Below, in pieces: positions 46,001-53,982 of a DNA stretch of 64,000 bases. The notes beneath the pieces were generated by a model. It did not search any database and was not told the origin of the DNA. It worked only from the letters and a program-made list of their open reading frames with translations. The DNA lies in NCBI GenBank assembly GCA_048498555.1, contig JBEHXT010000010.1, positions 166,331 to 230,330 of the forward strand, written 5' to 3'. Origin of the DNA: Danxiaibacter sp048498555 (GTDB lineage Bacteria > Bacteroidota > Bacteroidia > Chitinophagales > Chitinophagaceae). Numbering within the stretch: the stretch's first letter is position 1; each line of letters opens with the position of its first letter. The position numbers were made by a program, and so were the translations under genes.

Positions 46001-46358
46001 AAATCCCAATACATACTTCCCAAGATATCGTGGTTATTCAGCGCAATCAGGAGGTGGCGAGTTAACTACCAAGCAAACAAAATACCTGCAGAACATTGCT
46101 TATACAAGAATCAAAAATATACAGTTGGGTTACATTTTACCGCAGCGACTGATCAGCAAAATAAAAATGCAGGCTGCAAGAGTTTACCTCTCCGGAGAAA
46201 ACCTGTTCTCATGGTCTCCATTGTATAAAGTAACCAAAGACCTTGATCCTGAAAACACGGGTGGATCTGACAGAGTGTTAACTAACGGAAGCAATGGTAA
46301 CGGTAATAACTATCCCTTGCTGAAAAGTGTAACAGTAGGATTATCTGTTACATTCTAA
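43089..46358 (+). CDS. SusC/RagA family TonB-linked outer-membrane transporter
   Basis: 1089 residues. Signal peptide ends LLHAQ (about residue 28). Carboxypeptidase-regulatory-like domain at 32-115 (GIVRNEKGNPLQGVTVVV), TonB-box/plug linker VVVVGYGTQKKVNLTGAVE, and plug motifs IRGTTSIGQGG and DVASVSVLKDASSAAIYG, all typical of SusC. The barrel ends VTVGLSVTF. There is no STN domain, so FecR contact would involve the region before the plug. It works as a pedal-bin pair with the SusD protein encoded next. The substrate is unknown because no glycoside hydrolase is attached. Met4 (43098) is an alternative start. Confidence 0.95.
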   Translation: MKKMKVYRQILFYLCLVNLITPALLHAQATRMDATGIVRNEKGNPLQGVTVVVQNSKTSFTAGTQTDTAGTFVFNKLPPGNGYNFTFSYVGYETQTLKGYELKSGTTFSLVIKLKEEDKALNDVVVVGYGTQKKVNLTGAVEQVTGKTLENRPVPNLTQGLQGVVPNLNIIMGDGKPIQSPKFNVRGTTSIGQGGNALVLIDGVEGDPSMINPNDVASVSVLKDASSAAIYGARGAFGVVLITTKNPTKDKFSITYSSSYSSKTPTTVPDMVSDGYLYSKMFNEAWTAWNDYSQTPQNVNKTVKFSQDYLAEFERRSKDPSLPKTDVNASGEYVYYENTDWYDLLYKKHTGAMEQNLSLSGNSGKASFYVTGRYYGQNGLFRYNTDDYKMYNLRAKGSIQVYPWLRIDNNTDYSSMLYHNPLNVGEGGGIWRNIADEGHPMSPLLNPDGTLSYSAAYTVGDFFYGKNGIDMNRRIIKNTTGFTSSFLKDKLRVKGDFTFQNTSYDQNQIRVPVPYSRKPGVIEYVGTNTNDIQNTTQETQYLATNVYGEYETRLNRDHYFKAMAGFNYEQSTFKNLMAQRNGLIYEDAHDINLALGQAITTQGGWEKWAIMGGFYRLNYMFRDKYLLEVNGRYDGSSKFPSDQRYAFFPSVSGGWRVSKEAFWNVNPAIISDLKIRASYGSLGNGNISSYAFQEKFNISQSGRVLNGVRPQQTSQPNVLPDGLTWEKSTTENIGLDLALFGNKLKISGDAYIRKTTGMFTVGMSLPAVFGTDVPKGNYADLKTKGWELSATWKDYFMVASKPFNYSFRAVLSDYTAEVTKFNNPEQKLGDDIYYAGQKVGEIWGYVTDGFFTKDNIAEASKQKLFKASTSGQWLPGDIKFKDVNGDGVINNGDNRVNSPGDMVIIGNSTPRYAYGFNIDLDWNNFFFGAFIQGVGKQQWWPGAESDVFWGQYNRPYNLLPKSQLGHIWSEENPNTYFPRYRGYSAQSGGGELTTKQTKYLQNIAYTRIKNIQLGYILPQRLISKIKMQAARVYLSGENLFSWSPLYKVTKDLDPENTGGSDRVLTNGSNGNGNNYPLLKSVTVGLSVTF

Positions 46359-46472
46359 TGCAATAATATAACACAACAAGTAGCAAAAGTGGAGTTGAAT
46401 GATTGGGTTATCGTGATAAAGTTGATCACTAAAAAAATTCACTCCGATTGGTAAAAAACAAAACATTCAAGG

Positions 46473-48248
46473 ATGAAAAAATATTTGTTCTGGCTGGCTG
46501 CAAGTATAACGTTGATTAGTTGCAGCAAACAGCTTAACCAGCTCCCTGAATCAACTGCATCAAACGGTGCGGTGTTTGGGAGTGAAAAGGGCCTGGAATT
46601 ATATTCAAACTCTTTTTACAACATATTGCCTGATGCTAACTCACTGATAAGAGGCGATGAAATGACTGATTACCTTGCAAGGACCCAGGTGCCTGATTTC
46701 CTGAGGCCGGGCGCTTTTGGCCCACGTCAGAGCAGCGGTTGGATATGGACTGATCTTCGCAACATCAACTACTTTATTGAAAATACGGCTGCATCAAAAG
46801 TGTCTGATGATGCAAAGAAAAATTATACAGCCATAGCACGTTTCTTTAGGGCTTGGTTCTATTTTGATAAAGTAAAACGTTTTGGTGATGTGCCCTGGTA
46901 CAGCAAAACAATGAGTGTTACTGACTCAGCGTTATACAAGCCACGCGATCCAAGAACACTTGTAATGGACTCTGTTCTTGCAGATCTGAACTACGCTTGT
47001 GAAAACATAAAAGCAACAGATGACAAAACCAGGAGCCTTATTACAAAATATGTGGCTTACGCTTTTAAATCAAGAGTATGTTTGTTTGAAGGAACATTCA
47101 GAAAATACCACGCAGATTATAAGTTACAGAGCAGCGCAGCACAATGGCTAAACGAATCTATCACAGCTTCCCAAAAAGTGATGACAGAAGGTGGTTTTAG
47201 CCTTAATACGGCGCAAGGAAACGATAAGTCTTACAGACAATTGTTTATCAACAAAACGCCTGTATCATCTGAAATCATCATTGCCTCCGTTGTAGATCCT
47301 TCCCTGGCTGTTTACAATGATGCTAACTGGTATTGGACCAGTGCCACTTATGGTGCAAGATTGAGCTTTACAAGGACCTTTGTCAATACTTATTTGAACA
47401 TTGACGGAACTCCTTTTACGTCAAAATCTGGTTACGAAACAATGCCCTTTGTTGATGAAGTAAAAAACAGGGATATGCGTTTGCAGCAAACCATCCGCAT
47501 GGGCGATTACAAAAGAATCAACGGTGGTGTTGCTGAACCTGCGCCTCCGGTATTCTCCTACACCTATACAGGATACCAGCCAATTAAATGGTGTCTGGAC
47601 GATACTTATTATGATGGCGGTACGCGCAACGAGAACTCCATTTCAATGATCAGGTATGCGGAAGTATTGTTAAACTACGCAGAAGCTAAAGCTGAACTGA
47701 ATCAGTTGACTGATGATGATTGGTCAAAAACTGTTGGAGCGCTTCGTAAACGAGCAGGTATAACAGGTGGCCTTACTTCAAAGCCTGTTACAGCGGACCC
47801 TTACTTGCAAACAAATTATTTTCCGGAGATATCAGACCCTGCATTATTGGAAATCCGTCGCGAGCGCAGCATTGAGTTGTCACTGGAAGGCTTGAGATAT
47901 TACGACATCGTAAGATGGGCGAAAGGCGGCCTGATGCAACAAAAATGGAATGGTTTCTATGTACCCGCACTTGATGTTCCAATGGACTTAAATGGTGATG
48001 GGATACTGGATGTTTGCTTCTACAAAACCAAACCGGCAACCCAGGTATCAGGCGTTACATACGTTAATGTAGCGGAAACTATCAGCGGTGGAGTAAACCC
48101 ACAGAGGTTATCTCATGATACATATGGAGAGCTTACGTGGTTAACAAATGTTCAAAGGGTATTTGAAGATAAAAATTATCTTTACCCAATCCCCGAAAGT
48201 GACAGGTTAATGAACCCGAATTTGGGACAGAACCCGGGATGGCAGTAA
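46473..48248 (+). CDS. SusD/RagB family nutrient-binding lipoprotein
   Basis: 591 residues. The signal peptide MKKYLFWLAASITLISC ends in a lipobox, lipid-anchored Cys17. The TPR-rich SusD core is present (TAIARFFRAWFYFDKVKRFGD broken as FFRAWFYFDKV and RFGDVPW; RYAEVLLNYAEAKAEL; RRERSIELSLEGLRYYDIVRWA in the C-terminal third), and the usual end YPIPESDRLMNPNLGQNPGW is seen. It sits on the cell surface over the SusC barrel. It starts 114 bases after susC. Its TAA is followed at once by the longest heptad array of the window. Confidence 0.95.
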   Translation: MKKYLFWLAASITLISCSKQLNQLPESTASNGAVFGSEKGLELYSNSFYNILPDANSLIRGDEMTDYLARTQVPDFLRPGAFGPRQSSGWIWTDLRNINYFIENTAASKVSDDAKKNYTAIARFFRAWFYFDKVKRFGDVPWYSKTMSVTDSALYKPRDPRTLVMDSVLADLNYACENIKATDDKTRSLITKYVAYAFKSRVCLFEGTFRKYHADYKLQSSAAQWLNESITASQKVMTEGGFSLNTAQGNDKSYRQLFINKTPVSSEIIIASVVDPSLAVYNDANWYWTSATYGARLSFTRTFVNTYLNIDGTPFTSKSGYETMPFVDEVKNRDMRLQQTIRMGDYKRINGGVAEPAPPVFSYTYTGYQPIKWCLDDTYYDGGTRNENSISMIRYAEVLLNYAEAKAELNQLTDDDWSKTVGALRKRAGITGGLTSKPVTADPYLQTNYFPEISDPALLEIRRERSIELSLEGLRYYDIVRWAKGGLMQQKWNGFYVPALDVPMDLNGDGILDVCFYKTKPATQVSGVTYVNVAETISGGVNPQRLSHDTYGELTWLTNVQRVFEDKNYLYPIPESDRLMNPNLGQNPGWQ

Positions 48249-48338
48249 TACGATGTACGGTGTTAGATGTACGATTTTAGATGTACAACGTAAGCGGAAG
48301 TACGAAGTATGATTTATAAAGTACGAACGACTGACGAA
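48248..48338. repeat. heptad array, 13 units, TACGAT type
   Basis: Thirteen units in one phase beginning in the susD stop codon (TAA 48246-48248), among them GTACGGT, GTTAGAT, GTACGAT, TTTAGAT, GAAGTAC and AAAGTAC. Confidence 0.88.
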
Positions 48339-48379
48339 CCGCATATTAACGCACAAAACATATTTTATAAAAAGGAAAA

Positions 48380-48469
48380 AGGTATCAGATATTAGGTACG
48401 GTCTTTATTGTTGAAGGTTTAAAGCTGACAGCTACCTTACACCTGATACCTTACTCCTGATACCTACAA
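48380..48469. repeat. inverted heptad arrays, AGG then CCT type
   Basis: AGG at 48380 and 48394 with AGA in phase at 48387, then CCT at 48435, 48442, 48449, 48456 and 48463, exactly 7 apart. The last unit ends ten bases before the next start codon. Confidence 0.8.
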
Positions 48470-48479
48470 ACGATTCAAC

Positions 48480-49313
48480 ATGAAAAAATGTATTAGCTTA
48501 ATTACCTTTTGCGTGCTGGTGATTATGGTGCACGCACAAACGCTTCGTGTAGCATCTTACAATCTTAGATATGACAACAAAGGAGATACCGGCAATCTCT
48601 GGGTGAACCGCGCTCCCGTTATTGGTGCGCTGGTTGCATTTCACGACTTTGATATTTTTGGTACGCAGGAAGGTTTACAAAATCAACTGGAAGACCTTCA
48701 AAAGCAGTTGCCTGAATATAGCTGGTATGGCCGTGGCCGCGATGACGGTGAAACCAAAGGCGAACACTCTGCTATTTTTTACAAGAAGGAAAGGTTTGAT
48801 TTGCAGGACAAAGGTGATTTCTGGTTATCTCAAACGCCAGATAAACCAGGCCCTGGATGGGATGCTAAACTAAACAGGATTTGTTCATGGGTTAAGCTTA
48901 AGGATAAACAGACTAAAAAAACTTTCTATTTCTTTAATGTGCATTTTGATCACCAGGGTGTTCAGGCAAGAGTAGAAAGCAGCAAGTTGATCCTCCAAAA
49001 AATTAAAGCTATCGCAGGATCAAACACTGTAATCTTCACCGGTGATTTTAATGGTGGCCACAATTCTGAGTGGTACAAAAACATCGCTCAGTCTGGCTTC
49101 CTGAACGATGCGTTAAATCTGGCAAAAAAACCATACGTTAACAACGGTTCTTTTAACGCTTTTGGAGAACGTGTAGCCAGCAATGAAATTATTGATCATA
49201 TTTTCCTTTCAAATGGTTTAGCTGTAAATAAATACGGCATCTTAACAGATACCTATCACGGTAAATATCCATCGGACCACTACCCTATAATGGTGGTGCT
49301 GGATTGGAAATAG
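48480..49313 (+). CDS. exported endonuclease/exonuclease/phosphatase family protein
   Basis: 277 residues with signal peptide (MKKCISLITFCVLVIMVHAQ, cleaved about residue 20). The EEP (DNase I-like) fold is complete: ASYNLRYD, GTQEG with metal ligand Glu64, the FNVHFDHQG His, TGDFNGG and the C-terminal SDHYPI His. Members cut phosphodiesters or phosphomonoesters: nucleic acids, inositol phosphates, sphingomyelin. Position after susCD suggests it acts on a phosphate-bearing nutrient imported by that pair. The heptad arrays lie between susD and this gene. Its stop codon is in turn part of another heptad array. Confidence 0.88.
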   Translation: MKKCISLITFCVLVIMVHAQTLRVASYNLRYDNKGDTGNLWVNRAPVIGALVAFHDFDIFGTQEGLQNQLEDLQKQLPEYSWYGRGRDDGETKGEHSAIFYKKERFDLQDKGDFWLSQTPDKPGPGWDAKLNRICSWVKLKDKQTKKTFYFFNVHFDHQGVQARVESSKLILQKIKAIAGSNTVIFTGDFNGGHNSEWYKNIAQSGFLNDALNLAKKPYVNNGSFNAFGERVASNEIIDHIFLSNGLAVNKYGILTDTYHGKYPSDHYPIMVVLDWK

Positions 49314-49344
49314 TGAATAGTCAATGGTGAATAGTGAAAGGTTC
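49310..49344. repeat. heptad array, ATAGTGA type, contains a stop codon
   Basis: ATAGTGA, ATAGTCA, ATGGTGA, ATAGTGA, AAGGTTC in one phase; the first unit contains the TAG (49311-49313) of the phosphatase-fold gene. Confidence 0.85.
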
Positions 49345-49375
49345 AGGCCGGTTCATTATTCATTCGCACAAAAAT

Positions 49376-49418
49376 AAAAGGTCAAAAGCGAGATAACTCT
49401 CAAGCTTTTGACCTTTTT
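49376..49418 (+). terminator. terminator between converging genes
   Basis: Perfect 14-bp stem (49376-49389 with 49404-49417) and T-run on both strands; serves the genes on either side. Confidence 0.88.
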
Positions 49419-49519
49419 ATTTACAAGATCGAGTCCATTTCAATCCAATCAATAATTCATTTACTACGTTTTAGTTTGCAATAACCAGTTTTTTCAAATC
49501 ATGTACGAAGATGCACCTT

Positions 49520-49568
49520 TCACTATTCACCATCGACCATTCACTATTCACCATTCGCTATTCCCGCA
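49520..49568. repeat. heptad array, TATTCAC type, runs into coding sequence
   Basis: Seven units in phase: TCACTAT, TCACCAT, CGACCAT, TCACTAT, TCACCAT, TCGCTAT, TCCCGCA. It is the reverse complement type of 49310-49344, and includes the trhO stop codon (49544-49546) and its last seven or eight codons. Confidence 0.88.
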
Positions 49569-50611
49569 TCTCTTCTCAACTCGCTCAGCTTCGGCCTTAG
49601 CCTTGCTTTCGATTTATTGAAAATGTTTCGCCCTTTGTCAATTCCTTCGCGAATTTCTTTTTGCCGTTCTACCGGCATATGAATAGTATCCTGGCATTCT
49701 TTACTGCAGCAACCTTCATATTGAGAAGCACAGCTTTCACATTGAATAAACAACAGATGGCATCCGTCGTTCTTACAGTTGGTATGTGTATCACAAGGCT
49801 TGCCACATTGATGGCAATGCGCTATCACATCTTCTGTTATCCGTTCTCCGAGCCTGTTATCAAAAACGAAGTTCTTGCCAATGAACTTGCTGTCGAGCCC
49901 TTGCTCTTTTATTTGTTTTGCGTAATTAATAATGCCACCTTCCAGGTGAAACACATTTTTGAATCCTTTATGCAGCATGTATGCACTCGCTTTCTCGCAG
50001 CGTATGCCGCCAGTGCAATACATAATAATATTTTGTTCCTCTTTGCCCTCCAGCATATCTACAGCCATAGGCAACTGATCGCGGAATGTATCCGAAGGTA
50101 TTTCCAGCGCGTTTTCAAAATGTCCCACCTCGTATTCATAGTGGTTACGCATGTCTATAACGATTGTGTCATCCTTCTTTAACAACTCGTTCATGCCTGT
50201 GGCATCTACATACCTTCCTTTATTATCCATATCAAAAGAAGGATCATCTATTCCATCCGCAACAATTTTCTCTCTCACTTTTATTTTAAGCACCCAGAAA
50301 GATTTTCCATCATCATCAACCGCAATATTTAATCGCAGGCCTTTTAAAGCTTCTATCGAATACAGAAATCTTTTAAACTGCTCAAAGTTGGTGGAAGGAA
50401 CACTGATCTGAGCATTGATACCTTCCTTCGCAATATAAACCCGGCCAAACACCTTTAAGGTATGCAGGTTCTTGTATAGATAATCGCGAAACTCTTGTGG
50501 ATTTTGAATGTGGAAATAACAATAAAAACTAATAGTAGTCCTGGGTTCGTTTTCTTCTAATAAACGCTTCTTCAGTTCCTCGTTGGAAACACGGTTGTGT
50601 AATACTGCCAT
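49544..50611 (-). CDS. trhO: tRNA uridine(34) hydroxylase, rhodanese-related
   Basis: 355 residues. It makes 5-hydroxyuridine at tRNA position 34 using oxygen. N-terminal acylphosphatase-like UPF0176 domain (SFYCYFHI, GRVYIAKEGINAQ), a rhodanese domain (about 140-235: VIDMRNHYEYEVGHFENA) with Cys199 in MYCTGGIRC, then a Cys-rich C-terminal zinc-binding-like segment (CHQCGKPC, CCSKEC). The C-terminal eight residues are encoded by heptad repeat. A TATCTTTG -7 box lies about 97 bases upstream. Confidence 0.92.
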   Translation of the reverse strand: MAVLHNRVSNEELKKRLLEENEPRTTISFYCYFHIQNPQEFRDYLYKNLHTLKVFGRVYIAKEGINAQISVPSTNFEQFKRFLYSIEALKGLRLNIAVDDDGKSFWVLKIKVREKIVADGIDDPSFDMDNKGRYVDATGMNELLKKDDTIVIDMRNHYEYEVGHFENALEIPSDTFRDQLPMAVDMLEGKEEQNIIMYCTGGIRCEKASAYMLHKGFKNVFHLEGGIINYAKQIKEQGLDSKFIGKNFVFDNRLGERITEDVIAHCHQCGKPCDTHTNCKNDGCHLLFIQCESCASQYEGCCSKECQDTIHMPVERQKEIREGIDKGRNIFNKSKARLRPKLSELRRDAGIANGE

Positions 50612-51136
50612 AAATAAATATTTCAGACATCGCTGTAGAACATTTACAGCAATATTCCATTAATAATATGGACTCACTTGCAGGGTGAGCAAAATTTTAA
50701 TCGGGTGCAAAGATAAGCAGAATCACCGGAGCTAACACAATACAACTTGTGCAAATAGCGTTGGAGCAGGCAATCTTGTATAGTCGCTGTAAAGTGTGCA
50801 AGGTATATTTAGTAAAATAGTTCGTTCATCATCCGTCGATATCTTAAAATGTTAAAACCTTCATAACACTAGTTAGAAAATTGTTTCGCAACAACTTTTA
50901 TCTATTCATTTTTATTGTCTTCCTGCAAATTAATTCCTGTTAAACAGGCTATTAAAAATACTATAAAATTGGTGAGTATCAACTCGATTTATGATGCGCA
51001 AAGTATCTTCGTACCGCCCCAAAAAACGTTTTAGTTAAGGCATAGAACCATCGATGAAAAATGCGGTTTTATTTACCGAATGGAATATTCTGTCGTTAAC
51101 CCAATTTGCCTTAACAATGCTAAAAAATAGAATCCG
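50612..51136. other. 525-base divergent gap
   Basis: Holds the trhO promoter (TATCTTTG on the minus strand, 50715-50708, with TTG at 50740-50738 after a 22-base spacer). The rest is A/T-rich, and I see no gene or array. Confidence 0.55.
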
Positions 51137-51523
51137 GTGCTGAACGAAAATTTGACAAAATATCAATCCGAGGGCTTAAGAAAGCTTATCAGATATAACA
51201 GGAAATATCCCTTAAACGACAATGCATACAAGTCGAACAGGAAAATAATTGATGAGTTTATTACTTTATTCTGCGAGTATGATTTAGCTGACAATGATTA
51301 CATGGCTATTCAACTTGCGGCCAACGGCAACAACTCACTCACCAATTATATTTTTCAAAACAAATTATCTCTTGAGTACATCCTGAAATGTATTACATAC
51401 ATTATCTGGACAGACAGGATCGTAGACAATTACCTATATAATCGTTTAAAAGATAACACGTTTGTCGAATTAATGAGCCAACTCGAAGAGCTGCTTTCCA
51501 AAGAACAAAAAATGGAATGTTAG
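51137..51523 (+). CDS. small protein, possibly DUF6508-like
   Basis: 128 residues from a GTG at 51137; no ATG is available. It is helical and soluble, with a YIFQNKLSLEYILKCITYIIWTDR-like C-terminal half (written here as LSLEYILKCITYIIW and DRIVDNYLYNRL). The order of a hydrophobic helix followed by an R-x-x-D/E region recalls DUF6508 proteins, which usually read TYIIRGERFCEG; the match is partial. Function unknown. A strong terminator hairpin includes its last codons and stop, which supports a real transcript end here. Confidence 0.55.
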   Translation: MLNENLTKYQSEGLRKLIRYNRKYPLNDNAYKSNRKIIDEFITLFCEYDLADNDYMAIQLAANGNNSLTNYIFQNKLSLEYILKCITYIIWTDRIVDNYLYNRLKDNTFVELMSQLEELLSKEQKMEC

Positions 51524-51549
51524 CTACTAACATTCCATTTTTCTTTTAC
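51511..51549 (+). terminator. terminator overlapping a stop codon
   Basis: Perfect 13-bp stem (51511-51523 with 51527-51539), loop CTA, then TTTCTTTT. The TAG at 51521-51523 is the end of the first arm. Confidence 0.85.
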
Positions 51550-51579
51550 AGAACTATTTAAGAACAGTTTAATCTTTCT

Positions 51580-52752
51580 TTATAGTTTCACATCCTTTAC
51601 ACAACGGAAACCAATGTGATTACTTCCCGAACGCCACTCTCCTTTCCCCCTGGTTCCTATCATGTATCTTGTACAATATTGATCTGTACATAAAAAAGAT
51701 CCGCCGCGTTGCACTTTCTTTTTTGCATTGGGTTCATCGGGATCATAAGAACCCGAAGGGCCCTTGGGATTTTTTGCTACACCTTGCTTGGACAATTCAG
51801 CATAATAATCCGGCCTGTACCAGTCACTGCACCATTCCCAAACATTTCCGGCCAAATCATACAATCCATAACTATTGGCCGCAAATTGTTTTACCGGGGC
51901 AATGCCTTTGAAGCCATCGGAACCGAGATCATTGTTGGGAAATTTACCTTCAAAAATATTTGCCATCCACTTGCCATCTGGTTTAAACTGGTTTCCCCAG
52001 GTGTATAATTCACCAGCCTTTCCGCCTCTTGCGGCAAACTCCCATTCTGCTTCTGTTGGCAATCTTTTACCAGCCCATTTTGCATAGGCCTCCGCATCTT
52101 CAAAGGAGACATGTGTAACAGGGTAATTATCCTTTCCTTCAACAGAACTGTTAGGACCAAGTGGATGACGCCAATCCGCACCCGCCACATATGACCACCA
52201 TTGCAAATGATCGTTCAATGATACATCGTGTGAAGGAGGGGAAAATACAACGGAACCTGTAATAAGACTTTCATCGGTGGCTCCGGGGAATTCCTCTTTA
52301 GTTGGTTTTTTTTCTGCAATTGTTACATAGCCTGTAGCTTTAACAAATGCGGCAAACTGCGCATTAGTTACTTCTGAGGCATCCATAAAGAAACCGTCAA
52401 TATATACTCTGTGAACCGGCCTTGCATCATTCATAGCCTGATGGCCGCCATCATCCATGCCTACAGGGTTTACACCGCCCATACTGAACTCACCACCGGG
52501 TATCCAAACCATGTTTGCCGGAGCCTCGCCCGTTGGCTTTTTTTCATTTACAACAGTTGATAAAAATTCTTTGCCTCCGCCGTTCATGTATAGCGTGCTA
52601 TCCTTAACGGTAAGCCCATTTGAAGTACAGGATATAGTAGCCTCAATTTTATCATCAGCCAGGCTCTTACCTTCAGAAGACCTGCAACCAGTGTTCATCA
52701 TTATAGAAAAACCACCGACACAAAAAAACAAAGCCAGGTTGGAATATTTCAT
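51580..52752 (-). CDS. lipid-anchored formylglycine-generating-enzyme family protein
   Basis: 390 residues. Signal with lipobox (MMNTGC, lipid Cys23), a linker region to residue 80, then a full FGE-sulfatase domain (MVWIPGGEFSMGG, GFFMDASEVTNAQFAAFV, VTHVSFEDAEAYAKWAGKRLPTEAEWEFAARGG split here by commas: FEDAEAYAKWAGKRL, PTEAEWEFAARGG, GNVWEWCSDWY). It keeps Cys355 and Cys360 in SFLCTDQYC, the same spacing as the copper-binding pair of human FGE (336, 341). So it may be catalytic, converting sulfatase Cys to formylglycine; in Bacteroidota similar lipoproteins also include gliding-machinery GldK/J, which lack this pair. No sulfatase is in the window. Confidence 0.85.
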   Translation of the reverse strand: MKYSNLALFFCVGGFSIMMNTGCRSSEGKSLADDKIEATISCTSNGLTVKDSTLYMNGGGKEFLSTVVNEKKPTGEAPANMVWIPGGEFSMGGVNPVGMDDGGHQAMNDARPVHRVYIDGFFMDASEVTNAQFAAFVKATGYVTIAEKKPTKEEFPGATDESLITGSVVFSPPSHDVSLNDHLQWWSYVAGADWRHPLGPNSSVEGKDNYPVTHVSFEDAEAYAKWAGKRLPTEAEWEFAARGGKAGELYTWGNQFKPDGKWMANIFEGKFPNNDLGSDGFKGIAPVKQFAANSYGLYDLAGNVWEWCSDWYRPDYYAELSKQGVAKNPKGPSGSYDPDEPNAKKKVQRGGSFLCTDQYCTRYMIGTRGKGEWRSGSNHIGFRCVKDVKL

Positions 52753-52938
52753 AAGTAATAAGTTACTATAAAATTAAGTTCATTAGTCCACAAAAAAACT
52801 ATAAATAACATTCGTAAATAAGAAAAGTTAAAACATATTTCCTGAGAGGCTTGTGCATAAATAGCACACATACAACAATTTGATAACACCAACACTATGG
52901 GCTTAATTATTGCGTTTGGGAGAAAAATCATTCTCTTG

Positions 52939-53406
52939 ATGAAAAAGATTATAAGCGCTATAATTTGTATTCTCATCTGCAGCTACGGCTATAGCCAGCA
53001 GCAACCGGCCTATGACCAGGCCATCGGACTCAAGTTTTTAAGCGGCGTTTCCATTACCTACAAAAAATTCATTACAGAAAAGAATGCTATCGAAACACAG
53101 GCGAATTTCTGGAACAGAGGCTACAGGCTTGTTGGTTTGTATGAATTTCATTTTTACGATTTTGATGTTGATGGGCTTTCGTGGTATGTTGGCCCAGGTG
53201 CACATGTGGGAAGTTGGAGTAATTCTTACGCAAAAGATTCCGGAAGTAAAGCAGACGTGGGAATTGATGGAGTTATTGGTATTGACTATAAGTTTGGGAA
53301 TCTTCCGCTTAATTTAAGTGCGGATTGGCAACCATCTTTATCACTCATCGGCAGCAATGGATTTAGTCCATCTTACGGAGGAATTGCCATTAGGTATACT
53401 TTTTAA
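52939..53406 (+). CDS. small outer-membrane barrel protein 1
   Basis: 156 residues from the ATG at 52939; the frame opens at 52897 but this Met begins the signal peptide (MKKIISAIICILICSYGYS). The mature part has alternating strands, with FWNRGYRLVGLYEFHFYDF, LSWYVGPGAHVG and IGIDYKFGNLPLNLSADWQP, ending IAIRYTF, an aromatic last residue. It closely parallels the next gene (WYVGPGA, G-DYKF-), so the two are tandem paralogues. Function unknown; a porin-like or adhesin-like surface role is possible. Confidence 0.75.
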   Translation: MKKIISAIICILICSYGYSQQQPAYDQAIGLKFLSGVSITYKKFITEKNAIETQANFWNRGYRLVGLYEFHFYDFDVDGLSWYVGPGAHVGSWSNSYAKDSGSKADVGIDGVIGIDYKFGNLPLNLSADWQPSLSLIGSNGFSPSYGGIAIRYTF

Positions 53407-53461
53407 AATATGAGTTTGGCATGATTTTTTAATAGCTGACCATTAACCAAATAGAGATTTT

Positions 53462-53959
53462 ATGAAAAAGTTTTTGTTCGTAGCCCTCGTTCTTATTGCA
53501 GGTATTTCGGTTGCCAATGCACAAAATATGTCATCTTCCTATAAAACGGCGCTTGGCGCTAAAGGCTACTTTGGAGATGGTTCCATAGGTGGCTTTAACG
53601 TTAAACACTTTTTTAATAGCACGAATGCATTGGAAGGTTCATTATTATTTAGAAGCCACTTTGTTGCTTTTGAAGGAATTTACGAATGGCATGGCCCAAT
53701 CAATGGAGCTAACGGTTTAAAATGGTATGTTGGCCCTGGTGCTCAACTCGGTTTTTATTCAGGTGATCACGATCATGACGCTAACAATGACCATCATGAT
53801 GACAATGTTCTTTTTGCACTAAAAGGAACTGTCGGCCTGGACTATAAGTTTACCGGCGCTCCGATAGACATTGCTTTTGATGTAAACCCAACATTCAATC
53901 TAACTCCGAATACTGATTTTAATTTTTATGCTGGCCTGGCCTTCAGGTTTGCTCTTTAG
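53462..53959 (+). CDS. small outer-membrane barrel protein 2, His/Asp-rich loop
   Basis: 165 residues with signal peptide (MKKFLFVALVLIAGISVANA). Shares KWYVGPGAQLG and VGLDYKFTGAPIDIAFD with its upstream neighbour 55 bases away. The difference is a loop SGDHDHDANNDHHDDN (about residues 99-114), with five His and eight acidic or Asn residues, which could bind divalent metal at the surface. The barrel closes with AFRFAL. No enzyme motif. Probably transcribed with the upstream paralogue; a terminator follows. Confidence 0.8.
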   Translation: MKKFLFVALVLIAGISVANAQNMSSSYKTALGAKGYFGDGSIGGFNVKHFFNSTNALEGSLLFRSHFVAFEGIYEWHGPINGANGLKWYVGPGAQLGFYSGDHDHDANNDHHDDNVLFALKGTVGLDYKFTGAPIDIAFDVNPTFNLTPNTDFNFYAGLAFRFAL

Positions 53960-53982
53960 TAGCCTATTACCGTTTAATATAA

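Noticed and set aside
48248..48470. Possible CRISPR array
   Set aside because: Repeats are contiguous 7-base units without spacers, degenerate, and no cas genes are present.
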